Shown here one piece after another: positions 18,217 through 26,285 of a stretch of 64,000 nt of DNA; the first letter of the stretch is position 1; each line of letters begins with the position of its first letter. The notes under the pieces were generated by a model. It was not told where the DNA came from. It made no database searches and was given only the letters and a program-made list of their open reading frames with translations. The position numbers and the translations under genes are program-made. Where the stretch lies: contig CAWEXD010000010.1 of NCBI GenBank assembly GCA_963812945.1, positions 186,001 to 250,000 of the forward strand, given 5' to 3'. The DNA is from DASRDR01 sp963812945 [NCBI: uncultured Candidatus Rokubacteria bacterium]. GTDB taxonomy: Bacteria > Methylomirabilota > Methylomirabilia > Rokubacteriales.

Positions 18217-18381
18217 GGCTGGACCACCTCCTTTCTCGGCGCACCCACCACGCGGGCCCACGCACCCGCCACCGAGAACCGGCCGCCGACTGCCGGCCCG
18301 CGGCTCGATCCGCTCCGCCCGGCACTCCTGCCAGGATCGGAGCGCGAGGGGGCTGTGTACACCCCGATCGACTTCGCGCCC

Positions 18382-18411
18382 ATCCTACGCTTGGCCCAAA
18401 GCGACTGTCTA
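18382..18411 (-). promoter_or_regulatory. candidate promoter for the small-ORF transcript
   Basis: On the minus strand TAGACA (18406-18411) and TAGGAT (18382-18387) are 18 bases apart (five and four of six consensus bases). The TAG of the -35 box is the stop codon of the HNH gene. Transcription would begin near 18375 and read into a folded leader of about 140 bases before the small ORF. Confidence 0.4.
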
Positions 18412-18708
18412 TTGGATTTTGTCGGCCTCGCCCTCGAGCCGGACCAGGTAGGCGCTCCACTCCACCGGGAGGAGGTACTTCTTGGCCGCGTTGCACTCGC
18501 GGCACGCGGGCACCAGGTTCGAGCGCACCGAGCGGCCGCCGCGGACGAGCGGCACGCGATGGTCCATCGTGAGCTCGCGTGGCGGCGTCGGGCGCTCACA
18601 GTAGCCGCAGCGCCCGCGCCCGACCCGACGCTTCCACCACGCACTCGCCCGGAGCTCGCGGGCGCGCGCCTTCTCGCGCCGGACGTCGTCCTCCGTGACC
18701 GGGCTCAC
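18409..18708 (-). CDS. small HNH endonuclease-domain protein
   Basis: A 99-residue protein whose C-terminal 60 residues form an HNH nuclease fold: CGYCERPTPPRELTMDHRVPLVRGG with the paired Cys and the catalytic DH, then NLVPACRECNAAKK with the third and fourth Cys and the Asn. These residues are intact, so metal-dependent nicking or cleavage of DNA is plausible. The N-terminus is Arg/Glu-rich helical. The start is uncertain: GTG 18708 lies 20 bases after the DUF1989 stop and is preferred; an ATG at 18789 would overlap that gene by 61 bases. Small HNH proteins of this type occur in phages and as free-standing nucleases. Confidence 0.65.
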   Translation of the reverse strand: MSPVTEDDVRREKARARELRASAWWKRRVGRGRCGYCERPTPPRELTMDHRVPLVRGGRSVRSNLVPACRECNAAKKYLLPVEWSAYLVRLEGEADKIQ

Positions 18709-18728
18709 GAAGCCGCCCGGCGGCGGCG

Positions 18729-19355
18729 TCAGTGCCGGAGTACGCGCGCCAGGAGGTCGGACGGGTGGTAGTTCGTCGCGGGGTTCCATTGCTGGGGGCA
18801 GGCCGAGAGCACCGCCAGGCAGTCCACGAACGCGCGCAGGAGGACCCAGTCCCCCGCCTCGGTCTGGGGCGGCCCGAAGGTGACGGTCCCGTCCGGGCGG
18901 ACGGCGACGTTCATGAAGAAGTTCACCGGCTGGGGGACGTGCGGAGAGCTCGCGCCGAGAGAGCGCAGGGCCCCGCGGAAGTTCTCCGCGCACGAGGCGT
19001 GCGCGGGGACGCCGTACTGGGCGTAGCGAGCCGGGTCGCACGCGGCGAAGAGCATGTCGTGGACGCCCGGCGTCCGGTCCTCCTCGAATTGCAAGAGGGG
19101 GCGCCGGAGGCTCGAGAAGAACGACTGGCCGACCTGGGGGAACAGCCGGTCGACCGCCACCCGCGTGTGGGAGGCCGAGAGATACTCCGTGGGGTCGGCG
19201 GCCGCGAGGGCGAAGAAGTCCGCGCACCCCCGGCCCTCCACGTCGACGATCTGGAGATACTCACCAGCCGCGAGGCGAAGGCCGGCGCCGGTCCCGCCGG
19301 CGATGCGGATCTCCCGGTCTACCGTCAGCATCTCGGCTCGAGCAGGACGGCCCAT
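18729..19355 (-). CDS. DUF1989 / urea carboxylase-associated family protein
   Basis: A 208-residue protein of the DUF1989 family (urea carboxylase-associated proteins, guanidine-related metabolism). Landmarks: GAGLRLAAGEYLQIVDVEGRGCADFFALAA, YLSASHTRVAVDR, DMLFAACDPARYAQYG, CAENFRGAL and PQPVNFFMNVAV with conserved Cys, His and Asn residues thought to bind a metal. No urea carboxylase, allophanate hydrolase or guanidine gene is adjacent, so its substrate is unknown. Start chosen at the ATG with GGAGGT four bases upstream. It ends just before the HNH gene. Confidence 0.8.
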   Translation of the reverse strand: MGRPARAEMLTVDREIRIAGGTGAGLRLAAGEYLQIVDVEGRGCADFFALAAADPTEYLSASHTRVAVDRLFPQVGQSFFSSLRRPLLQFEEDRTPGVHDMLFAACDPARYAQYGVPAHASCAENFRGALRSLGASSPHVPQPVNFFMNVAVRPDGTVTFGPPQTEAGDWVLLRAFVDCLAVLSACPQQWNPATNYHPSDLLARVLRH

Positions 19356-19380
19356 GACGACCTCCAGGTTGTGGCCCGGA

Positions 19381-20922
19381 TCAGGACGATGCGCGCGGCG
19401 CCGGCTTCTCGGCGAGCGCCAGGTCCTGGGCCCGGCCCGCCGGGACCAGGAAGGCCGAGAGCAGGGCCAGCGACGCAATGGCGAGCCCGACGAGGAACAC
19501 GGCGTGCAGCGCGTTGGCCAGGCCCTGGCTGAACGCCGCCAGCACCACCGGAGGCAGGCCGCTCCGGAGAGACGGCTGGATCAGGGCGTCCGGGTGCGCG
19601 ATCAGGATCTCGAGCTGAGCCCGGGCCGGCCCCTCGACCCCCGCCAGGACCCCGGCGAGCTGGCGGCCGAGCTCGGCCGACAGCACCGCGCCCATCACCG
19701 CGACGCCGACGGCGCCCCCGATCGACCGGAAGAACGTGGTGGCGGAGGTCGCCGCCCCGAGATCCGCCTTGGGCACCGCGTTCTGCACCGCGATCAGGAG
19801 CGGGACCATGATGAGGCCCATCCCCATCCCGGCCAGGAGCATGTTCCGCGCCGTGGCGGCGCGGGTCGTGCCGAGGTCCATGTGGCTCATCAGGAGGAAC
19901 GCCACGGCGAGGCAGAGCATGCCGCCGACGACCGGCCAGCGGTAGCCGACCTTCAGGAGGAGCCGCGCCGACACCACCGAGAGCGTCACCCAGCCGAGGA
20001 CGAACGGGGTGAGCGCGGACCCCGCCTCGGTGGCGCTGCCTCCCAGAACCCCCTGCACGAACAGGGGGATGAAGGAGATGGTCCCGAACATCGCCATCCC
20101 CGCCAGGAACCCCGACACGGCGGCGGCCCGGAACATACGGTTCGCGAACAGCCGGAGCGGCAAGAGCGGCTCCGGGACGCGGCGCTCCCAGCGGGCGAAC
20201 TCGACGAGGAGCCCGATGGAGACGGCGGCCACCACGAGATGGCCCGGCCCGACGCGCCCGGCGCGGCCCCCCTCGACGAGCGCGGCCAGGAGCCCGCCGA
20301 GACCCGCCGTGAGCACGAGGGCGCCGCGGAGGTCCATCTTCACCGCGACCCGCGGCCGGTCCAGCCCGGCGAGCGCCACCCCGAGAACGGCGCCGGTGAG
20401 AAGCCCGAAGGGGATGTTGACGAAGAACACCCAGCGCCAGGACAGGTGGTCGGTGAGGAACCCGCCGATGAGCGGGCCCACGATCGACGCGAGGCCCCAC
20501 GTGGCCGAGAAGTAGCCCTGCATCCGCGCGCGCTGCTCGAGTCCGTAGAGGTCCGCGATGATCGTCATGCCGAGCGGGATCAGCGCGCCGCCCCCGAGGC
20601 CCTGGAGCGCCCGGGCCGCGATGAGCACCGTCATCGACGGCGCGAACCCCGAAAGGACCGACCCGACGAGGAAGATCGTCAGCCCGGTGAGGTAGATGGT
20701 GCGCCGGCCGTAGAGGTCCGCGAGGCGCCCCCAGAGCGGCATCGAGATCGTCGCGGCGAGGATGTAGCCCGAAAAGACCCACGAGTAGATCGCGAGCCCG
20801 CCCAGGCTCGCGATCACGGTCGGCATCGCGGTCGCGACGGCGGTCGACTCCATCGCCCCGAGAAAGAGGCCCAGCATCACGCCGAAGATGACCAGCCCGC
20901 GGCGGGGCGCGCGCTCGGTCAC
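19381..20922 (-). CDS. MFS drug:proton antiporter, DHA2 (14-TM) family
   Basis: A 513-residue transporter with about 14 hydrophobic segments, the size and topology of EmrB/QacA exporters. Motifs: LGAMESTAVATAMPTVIASLGG (TM1, motif D1), GRLADLYGRRTIYLTG (motif A), GLGGGALIPLGMTIIADLY (motif B region) and IVGPLIGGFLTDHLSWRWVFFVNIPFG (motif C). It probably exports amphipathic compounds. GTG start overlapping the upstream DUF971 stop (GTGA). No TetR-type regulator or membrane-fusion protein is adjacent. Confidence 0.88.
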   Translation of the reverse strand: MTERAPRRGLVIFGVMLGLFLGAMESTAVATAMPTVIASLGGLAIYSWVFSGYILAATISMPLWGRLADLYGRRTIYLTGLTIFLVGSVLSGFAPSMTVLIAARALQGLGGGALIPLGMTIIADLYGLEQRARMQGYFSATWGLASIVGPLIGGFLTDHLSWRWVFFVNIPFGLLTGAVLGVALAGLDRPRVAVKMDLRGALVLTAGLGGLLAALVEGGRAGRVGPGHLVVAAVSIGLLVEFARWERRVPEPLLPLRLFANRMFRAAAVSGFLAGMAMFGTISFIPLFVQGVLGGSATEAGSALTPFVLGWVTLSVVSARLLLKVGYRWPVVGGMLCLAVAFLLMSHMDLGTTRAATARNMLLAGMGMGLIMVPLLIAVQNAVPKADLGAATSATTFFRSIGGAVGVAVMGAVLSAELGRQLAGVLAGVEGPARAQLEILIAHPDALIQPSLRSGLPPVVLAAFSQGLANALHAVFLVGLAIASLALLSAFLVPAGRAQDLALAEKPAPRASS

Positions 20923-21293
20923 GCCGGGGTCCCCCGCGGGGTCACGGTGCACTGCGCGCACGGGCATCGGCGGCGCAGGTCGCCGTAGGGGAGCAGGGTC
21001 TCGTGCCCGTCCTGCCATCTGACCCGGAGGCCATCCGTCTCCCGGCGGATCTCGGTGGGCCAGGCGTCCCCTTCCGGGGGACAGGCGCCGCACGGGCATG
21101 CCGCGCGCAGGAGCGCGAAGGGGTAGATGCTTCCGTGCCGGTCCTGCCACGTCACACCGAGCGCGTAGCGCCCGACGAGCGACACGGCCTCCAGCCGGTT
21201 CGGGTCGGCGCCGACCAGCGGGAGCAGGGATCCCGGCACGGCGCGGACGCCCTCAGGCACCGCGGGCCGCTCGCGCCGCGGGAGGGGCGCCAC
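20919..21293 (-). CDS. DUF971 / GBBH-like N-terminal domain protein with halves in unusual order
   Basis: A 124-residue protein related to DUF971 (gamma-butyrobetaine hydroxylase-like N-terminal domain). Two short homologous halves are visible, each ending in a Cys cluster: SLVGRYALGVTWQDRHG..YPFALLRAACPCGAC and PTEIRRETDGLRVRWQDGHETLLPYGDLRRRCPCAQC. In ordinary DUF971 proteins the PTEI...DGH...LR segment comes first and the VGRYAL...DGH segment second; here the order is reversed. The CPC-C clusters suggest a zinc or Fe-S site. GTG start; it overlaps the end of the glycosylase gene and the start of the MFS gene. Confidence 0.6.
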   Translation of the reverse strand: MAPLPRRERPAVPEGVRAVPGSLLPLVGADPNRLEAVSLVGRYALGVTWQDRHGSIYPFALLRAACPCGACPPEGDAWPTEIRRETDGLRVRWQDGHETLLPYGDLRRRCPCAQCTVTPRGTPA

Positions 21294-22224
21294 GGAGGCT
21301 CGCGTGCGCGGCGAGGAGGTAGTGGGTCGCGAGGCTGCGGTGAGGGCGCCAGGCCCGCGCCCGCCGTCGGACCTGGGCGGCGTCCCGCTCGCGCCCCCGG
21401 AAGCACAGGGCTTCGACCGCCCGGCGCACCCCGAGATCGTCGGCCGGACAGACGTCCGGCCGGCCGAGGCCGCGAGCGAGGAACCACTCCGCGGTCCAGC
21501 GCCCGAGTCCGCGGACCGCCGTCAGACGGGCGACGACCGCCTCGTCCGGGACGCCGGCGAGGGCGGCCAGGTCGAGCCGGCCGGCGGCGAGCTCGCGCGC
21601 GAGCCCCACGATGTACTCGGCCTTCCGCTCCGAGAACTGCATCGCCCGGAGCGCGGTCGTCGGCGCGTCGGCGAGCACCGCCGGCGCCGGGAAGGCGTGC
21701 ACGGTCACGCCATCGAACTCGACCGGCGTCCCGTACCGCCGAACGAGGCGGGCGCGCGTCGCGAAGGCGAAGGCCAGGTTGACCTGCTGGGCGCTGATCG
21801 CGCCGACCAGCATCTCGAACGGGTCCGGGGCGAGGGTCGGGCGCAAGCCGAAGAGCTCCCCGGCCGGGTGGACCAGCGAGGCGAGCACGGGGTCCTGCGC
21901 GGCACCGCCGTAGAACGCCGCGAGGTCCCACGCCTCACCCAGCAGGTGCGCGGCCTCCCGCCGGAGCGCGGATCGCACCGGACGCGTGTCCGGACCCGGG
22001 AAGGCGACGCTCGCGCGCGGACGCTCCGGCGGCCCGGCCACCACGAGTCGGAACGGGACGAGCCGAGGGCCCACCCGGGCCACCCGGTAGAGCGTGCCGT
22101 CCCGGTAGGGACTCGCGGGATCCGGACCCCAGCGCCCGTACCGCGCAAGCGTCAGGCCCGCGTCGAGCGGAGGACGCGGTCGGAACGCGAACTGAGCCCG
22201 CCCGTTCTCTGAAGGCCCCTGCAT
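21253..22224 (-). CDS. AlkA-like DNA-3-methyladenine glycosylase (HhH-GPD)
   Basis: A 323-residue base-excision repair glycosylase. The C-terminal HhH-GPD domain has DPFEMLVGAISAQQVNLAFAFATRARLVRRYG, the helix-hairpin-helix LTAVRGLGRWTAEWFLARGLG, and PADDLGVRRAVEAL with the catalytic Asp. The N-terminal part (about 15-110) matches the AlkA N-terminal beta domain. It removes alkylated purines from DNA. The start is ATG 22224 (MQGPSENGRAQF); the frame is open upstream but without family similarity. Its 3' end overlaps the DUF971 gene by 41 bases. Confidence 0.85.
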   Translation of the reverse strand: MQGPSENGRAQFAFRPRPPLDAGLTLARYGRWGPDPASPYRDGTLYRVARVGPRLVPFRLVVAGPPERPRASVAFPGPDTRPVRSALRREAAHLLGEAWDLAAFYGGAAQDPVLASLVHPAGELFGLRPTLAPDPFEMLVGAISAQQVNLAFAFATRARLVRRYGTPVEFDGVTVHAFPAPAVLADAPTTALRAMQFSERKAEYIVGLARELAAGRLDLAALAGVPDEAVVARLTAVRGLGRWTAEWFLARGLGRPDVCPADDLGVRRAVEALCFRGRERDAAQVRRRARAWRPHRSLATHYLLAAHASLRGAPPAARAARGA

Positions 22225-22438
22225 TGTTCGGTTGAGAAGGCTGTGCCGCCGCGGGATCACGCTGGCGCCCGGCGGAGCCCGAAGTGTAGCACAGGGCGAG
22301 CATGGACATCCGGCCGTCCAACTCGCGGACTTCTCACGACTGAGAGCCCCCCGCGGAAGCGGAGTCAGGCCCGGACGTCCATACGGGGCGGACGGAGTGC
22401 GCGCCACTCTGCTCGACAGCCCTGACCCGACCTCGGCC

Positions 22439-24265
22439 CTAGCGCGCGAGGTGGTACTGGACGTTGGCGACCACGATGCCCTTGCGAAAGAGGAGCGCGC
22501 CCTTGATCAGGAGCGCCGTCTGGTTGTGGAGCAGATGCTGCCACCAGCGCGCCGGCACGAACTCGGGCAGGACGATCGTGATCACCCCGCGTGGCGCCTG
22601 TTTCTGGAGGAGGTCGAGATACTCGAGGAAGGGTGCCGTGACCGACCGGTAGGGGGACCGGAGCACGACCAACGGCATGCCGTCCGAGTACTTCGCCCAG
22701 CGCTCCTCGAAGCGACGCGTCTGCTCCGGATCCACCTCGACGTAGACGCCCCGCGCGTCCGCGGACAGGGCCCGCGCGTACTCGATCGCCGGGAGCATCC
22801 CCCGGTGGACATCCCCGACGGGCACGAGGACGGCGTTCCCCGTGGCCGGCGCGGCGGGCGGGACCCCCTCCACCGAGAGCTGCAGGGCCACGGCGTCGTA
22901 GTGCCGCCGGATCGTCAGGAACAGCGCGATCATGCACGGGAGGAGGACCACGACGATCCACGCCCCGTGCGTGAACTTCGTGACCCCGATGATCACCGCC
23001 ACCACGCCGGTGACCGCCGCGCCGGTCCCGTTCAGCAGGGCCCGGAGCGGCCACTTCGCCCCCCGGTGCCGGAACCAGTAGCGCACCATGCTCGACTGCG
23101 ACAGCGTGAACGAGACGAACACCCCGAGGGCGTACAGCGGGATCAGCGCGTGGGTGTCCCCCGAGAACAGCACCAGGAGGCCCATCGAGAGGAGCGCCAG
23201 GATGATGATGCCGTTCGAGAACGCGAGCCGGTCGCCGCGGTTCGCGAACTGCCGGGGGATGAAGCGGTCCTTCGCGAGGAAGGACGCGAGCCGCGGGAAG
23301 TCCGCGAAGCTCGTGTTGGCGGCCAGGATCAGGATCAGCATCGTGACGCCCTGCACCGCGAAGTAGAGGGGGGACTCCCCGAAGACGCGACGGGCGAGCT
23401 GGGAGTTCACGGTCTCGCCCGCCACCGGCACGACGCCGAAGGCGTGGACGAGCGCGGAGATCCCGAGGAAGAGCACGACGAGGATCCCCCCGAGCGCCAG
23501 GAGCACCCGCCGGGCGTTCTGCGCCTCGGGGGACCGGAAGGCCGGCACGCCGTCCGACACCGCCTCGATCCCGGTCAGGGCCGCGCATCCGGACGAGAAG
23601 GCCCGGAGCACGAGGAACACGCTGAGCGCTTCGTGTCCTCCACTCACCGGGGGCGGGACGGCGAAGGCACCCGCCGCCCCCCAGAGCCACTGGACCCCGC
23701 CCCAGCCGATCAGCAGGAAGTAGGCGCCGAGGAACAGGTAGGTCGGCAGGGCAAAGAGCCGGCCGGACTCCCGGATGCCGCGGAGGTTGCCGACGGCGAT
23801 GACGCCGACGCCCACGGCGCACAGGGTGACCCGGTGCGGGTAGAGCTCCGGGATCGCCGAGGTAATCGCGGCGATCCCGGCAGCGATGCTCACCGCCACC
23901 GTGAGGACGTAGTCGACGAGGAGAGCGGCGCCGGCAATGAGGCTCGGGTACCGGCCGAGGTTCTCGCGCGTCACGACGTAGGCCCCGCCGCCCTGGGGGT
24001 ACGCGAGGATCGTCTGCCGGTAGGAGCTCACCACGATGACGATCAGGACCCCGATGGCGGCGGCGATGGGCAGCGCCAGCCCGAGCGCGGCCCCGCCGGC
24101 GAGGACGAGGATCAGCAGGATCTCCTCCGTCGCGTAGGCCACGGAGGAGAGGGCGTCGGACGCGAACACGGCCAGGCCGGTCAGGGGGCCGAGCCGCTCG
24201 TGCGCCGCGTGCGCCGTCGCGATCGGCGTCCCGAGGAGGATCCGCTTCACGTTGTGGACCGACAT
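22439..24265 (-). CDS. kimA: KimA/YdaO-type high-affinity potassium importer (APC superfamily)
   Basis: A 608-residue membrane protein that closely follows B. subtilis KimA in order and spacing: VKRILLGTPIAT at the N-terminus, SSDALSSVAYATEEILLIL, SYRQTILAYPQGGGAYVVTRENLG, LLVDYVLTVAVSIAAG, FSSGCAALTGIEAVSDGVPAF and GDRLAFSNGIIILAL in about 12 membrane segments (to residue 450), then a cytosolic USP-like domain (NAVLVPVGDVHRGMLPAIEYARALS... HNQTALLIKGALLFRKG). KimA is a proton-coupled potassium importer inhibited by c-di-AMP in Firmicutes. I see no ydaO riboswitch here. GGGAGG lies 13 bases upstream of ATG. A decayed second copy of its 3' end lies just upstream. Confidence 0.87.
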   Translation of the reverse strand: MSVHNVKRILLGTPIATAHAAHERLGPLTGLAVFASDALSSVAYATEEILLILVLAGGAALGLALPIAAAIGVLIVIVVSSYRQTILAYPQGGGAYVVTRENLGRYPSLIAGAALLVDYVLTVAVSIAAGIAAITSAIPELYPHRVTLCAVGVGVIAVGNLRGIRESGRLFALPTYLFLGAYFLLIGWGGVQWLWGAAGAFAVPPPVSGGHEALSVFLVLRAFSSGCAALTGIEAVSDGVPAFRSPEAQNARRVLLALGGILVVLFLGISALVHAFGVVPVAGETVNSQLARRVFGESPLYFAVQGVTMLILILAANTSFADFPRLASFLAKDRFIPRQFANRGDRLAFSNGIIILALLSMGLLVLFSGDTHALIPLYALGVFVSFTLSQSSMVRYWFRHRGAKWPLRALLNGTGAAVTGVVAVIIGVTKFTHGAWIVVVLLPCMIALFLTIRRHYDAVALQLSVEGVPPAAPATGNAVLVPVGDVHRGMLPAIEYARALSADARGVYVEVDPEQTRRFEERWAKYSDGMPLVVLRSPYRSVTAPFLEYLDLLQKQAPRGVITIVLPEFVPARWWQHLLHNQTALLIKGALLFRKGIVVANVQYHLAR

Positions 24266-24283
24266 GACCGCGTCTATGCCTCC

Positions 24284-24369
24284 CTATTCTTGGAGGTGAT
24301 ACGGCACGTTGGTCACGATGACGCCCGGCGGAAGAGCAGTGCGCCCTTGATCAGGAGGGCGGTCTGGTT
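24284..24369 (-). pseudogene. remnant of a second kimA gene (last ~29 codons)
   Basis: Between dnaB and kimA the minus strand reads NQTALLIKGALLFR, identical to the kimA C-terminus, then after a one-base deletion continues RGVIVTNVPYHLQE and a TAG, against KGIVVANVQYHLAR in kimA. Nothing upstream of NQ is similar. The first 14 residues are identical and the rest diverged, so this looks like the scar of a diverged tandem paralogue whose body was deleted. Confidence 0.75.
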
Positions 24370-24426
24370 GTCGCGCCGGATGCGCGCGGAATCGGTCACG
24401 GGCAGGGCGCGGTCATGCCGGGAGGG

Positions 24427-25776
24427 TCAGGGGCGCTCGCGCCGGGCCGACGAGGCGAGATTGTCGAACCGCGTGTACTCGGCGTTGAACACGAGCTCGA
24501 GCCGCCCCGTGGGGCCGTTCCGGTGCTTGCCGATGACCAGGTCGGTCGTTCCCGCCTCGGCGTCGGGCGCGTTCTCCTTGCGGGCGAGGAACATGATGAG
24601 GTCGGCGTCCTGCTCGAGGGCCCCCGACTCGCGCAGGTCCGACAGGCGCGGGAGCGCGTCACCCCGCGCCTCCACCGCGCGCGAGAGCTGCGAGAGCGCC
24701 ACGACCGGCACGCTCAGCTCCTTGGCGAGCGCCTTGAGCGAGCGCGAGATCTCGGAGATCTCCTGCTGGCGGTTCTCGGCGCGCCATCGCCCCTGCATGA
24801 GCTGGAGGTAGTCGATGACGACCAGCTCCAGCCGATGCTCCGCCTGGACGCGCCGGGCCTTGGCGCGCGCCTCCAGGACCGAGAGGTTCGCGGTGTCGTC
24901 GATGAACAGGGGCGCTTCGTGGAGGCGGCCGGCCGCGGCGATGATGCGGCGCCACTCCGGCTCCTGGAGGAAGCCCGAGCGCACTTTCCGGGAGTCGACC
25001 CGGGCCTCGGCACAGAGAAGCCGTTGCACCAGCTGCTCCTTGGACATCTCGAGGCTGAAGATCAGGGCGGGGCGCCGCATCTCCACCGCCGCGTGGGCGG
25101 CGAGATTCAGCGCAAAGGCCGTCTTGCCGGTCGAGGGGCGGCCGGCGATGATGACGAAATCCGACCGCTGAAGCCCCGATGTCAGCTTGTCCAGCTCGGT
25201 GAACCCTGTGGCGAGGCCGGTGATGTCCTCCTTCTTGTGGTAGAGCATCTCGATGTGCTTGATGGCATCGTCGAGGATCTCGCGCACGGGGAAGGCGCTC
25301 CGCTGGAAGCGCCGCTGCGAGATGCGGAACAGCATCTGCTCGGCGCGGTCCAGGAGCGCCTGCACGTCGTCCGTCTCCTCGTAACCCTCCTCCACAATCT
25401 CGCGCGCGACGCGGATCATCTCCCGGAGGAGCGCCTTCTCGCGGACGACGCCGGCGTACGCCGCGAACTGCGTGGCGACGGTGCCTTCCTCCTGGAGCGT
25501 CGCCAGGATGGTGTGCCCGCCCACCTCCTCGAAGACGCCCTCGCGGCGCAGCACCTCCGCCACCAGGATGGCGTCGGCGGGCTCGCCGCGCTCGAACAGA
25601 CGGATCATCGCCCCGAAGATCTTCCGGTGGGCCTCCTTGTAGAACTCGTCCGGGATCAGCGCCTCGATCGCGCGCGGCAAGAGGGTCGGCTCGAGCAGGA
25701 TCGCGCCGAGCACCGCCCGCTCCGCCTCGAGGCTCTGGGGCGGGACCTTGCCGGGGACCTCGATTGTTGTGGCCAT
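24427..25776 (-). CDS. dnaB: replicative DNA helicase DnaB
   Basis: A 449-residue hexameric 5'-3' helicase. The N-terminal domain begins PPQSLEAERAVLGAILLEP; after the linker the RecA-like ATPase shows GRPSTGKTAFALNLA (Walker A), IFSLEMSKEQLVQRLLC (motif 1a), ELVVIDYLQLM (Walker B), VPVVALSQLSRAVE and SDLRESGALEQDADLIMFL, all canonical. No intein. It ends the rpsF-ssb-rpsR-DUF2232-rplI-dnaB operon. Confidence 0.97.
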   Translation of the reverse strand: MATTIEVPGKVPPQSLEAERAVLGAILLEPTLLPRAIEALIPDEFYKEAHRKIFGAMIRLFERGEPADAILVAEVLRREGVFEEVGGHTILATLQEEGTVATQFAAYAGVVREKALLREMIRVAREIVEEGYEETDDVQALLDRAEQMLFRISQRRFQRSAFPVREILDDAIKHIEMLYHKKEDITGLATGFTELDKLTSGLQRSDFVIIAGRPSTGKTAFALNLAAHAAVEMRRPALIFSLEMSKEQLVQRLLCAEARVDSRKVRSGFLQEPEWRRIIAAAGRLHEAPLFIDDTANLSVLEARAKARRVQAEHRLELVVIDYLQLMQGRWRAENRQQEISEISRSLKALAKELSVPVVALSQLSRAVEARGDALPRLSDLRESGALEQDADLIMFLARKENAPDAEAGTTDLVIGKHRNGPTGRLELVFNAEYTRFDNLASSARRERP

Positions 25777-25801
25777 GGCCGGGCGGCGGCGCGCGGCCGG
25801 G

Positions 25802-26245
25802 CTACTCGCGCGTGACCGAGACCGTCAGCGCCGCCGTCACGTCGCCGTGCAGCCGGACCGGCACCTTGTACTCTCCGAGGGCCTTGATGGGCTCCCCCAG
25901 GAGCACGCGACGCTTCTCGAGGGGGAGCTTGTGCCGCTCCAGGAACTCGACCACGTCCTGCTGGGACACCGAGCCGTAGAGCCGTCCGTCCTCCGAGGCC
26001 CGGGCGGTCACGGTCAAAGTCAGCGCCTCGATCCGCTCGGCGGCAGCCTTCGCCACCTCCAGCGCCCGGTGGTCCTCCTTCGCGCGCTGCCGCTTGAGAT
26101 GCTCGACGTTCTTCAGGTTCGCCGGGGTGGCCGGCACGGCCAGCTTCCGCGGAAGCAGGAAGTTGCGGGCGTAGCCGTTGGCGACGTCACGGGTTTCGCC
26201 CCGGTGCCCGAGCGTGGGCACGTCGCTCATCAGGATCACTTTCAT
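25802..26245 (-). CDS. rplI: 50S ribosomal protein L9
   Basis: A 147-residue L9. The N-terminal rRNA-binding domain reads MKVILMSDVPTLGHRGETRDVANGYARNFLLPRKLA, followed by the long helix and the C-terminal domain ending TVSVTRE. Length and order are canonical. It lies between the DUF2232 gene and dnaB, a common arrangement. Confidence 0.96.
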   Translation of the reverse strand: MKVILMSDVPTLGHRGETRDVANGYARNFLLPRKLAVPATPANLKNVEHLKRQRAKEDHRALEVAKAAAERIEALTLTVTARASEDGRLYGSVSQQDVVEFLERHKLPLEKRRVLLGEPIKALGEYKVPVRLHGDVTAALTVSVTRE

Positions 26246-26285
26246 GGGTCTGCTCTCCTATCGCTCGCCCAGGGCCGGACCGGCC

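Noticed and set aside
18221-18241. Plus-strand sequence GGCTGGACCACCTCCTTTCT looks like the 3' end of a 16S rRNA gene.
   Set aside because: No other 16S sequence is present upstream; it is better explained as the complement of an extended Shine-Dalgarno on the minus strand.
24266-24420. c-di-AMP (ydaO) riboswitch upstream of kimA.
   Set aside because: The short leader is occupied by the kimA remnant and shows no ydaO core motifs.
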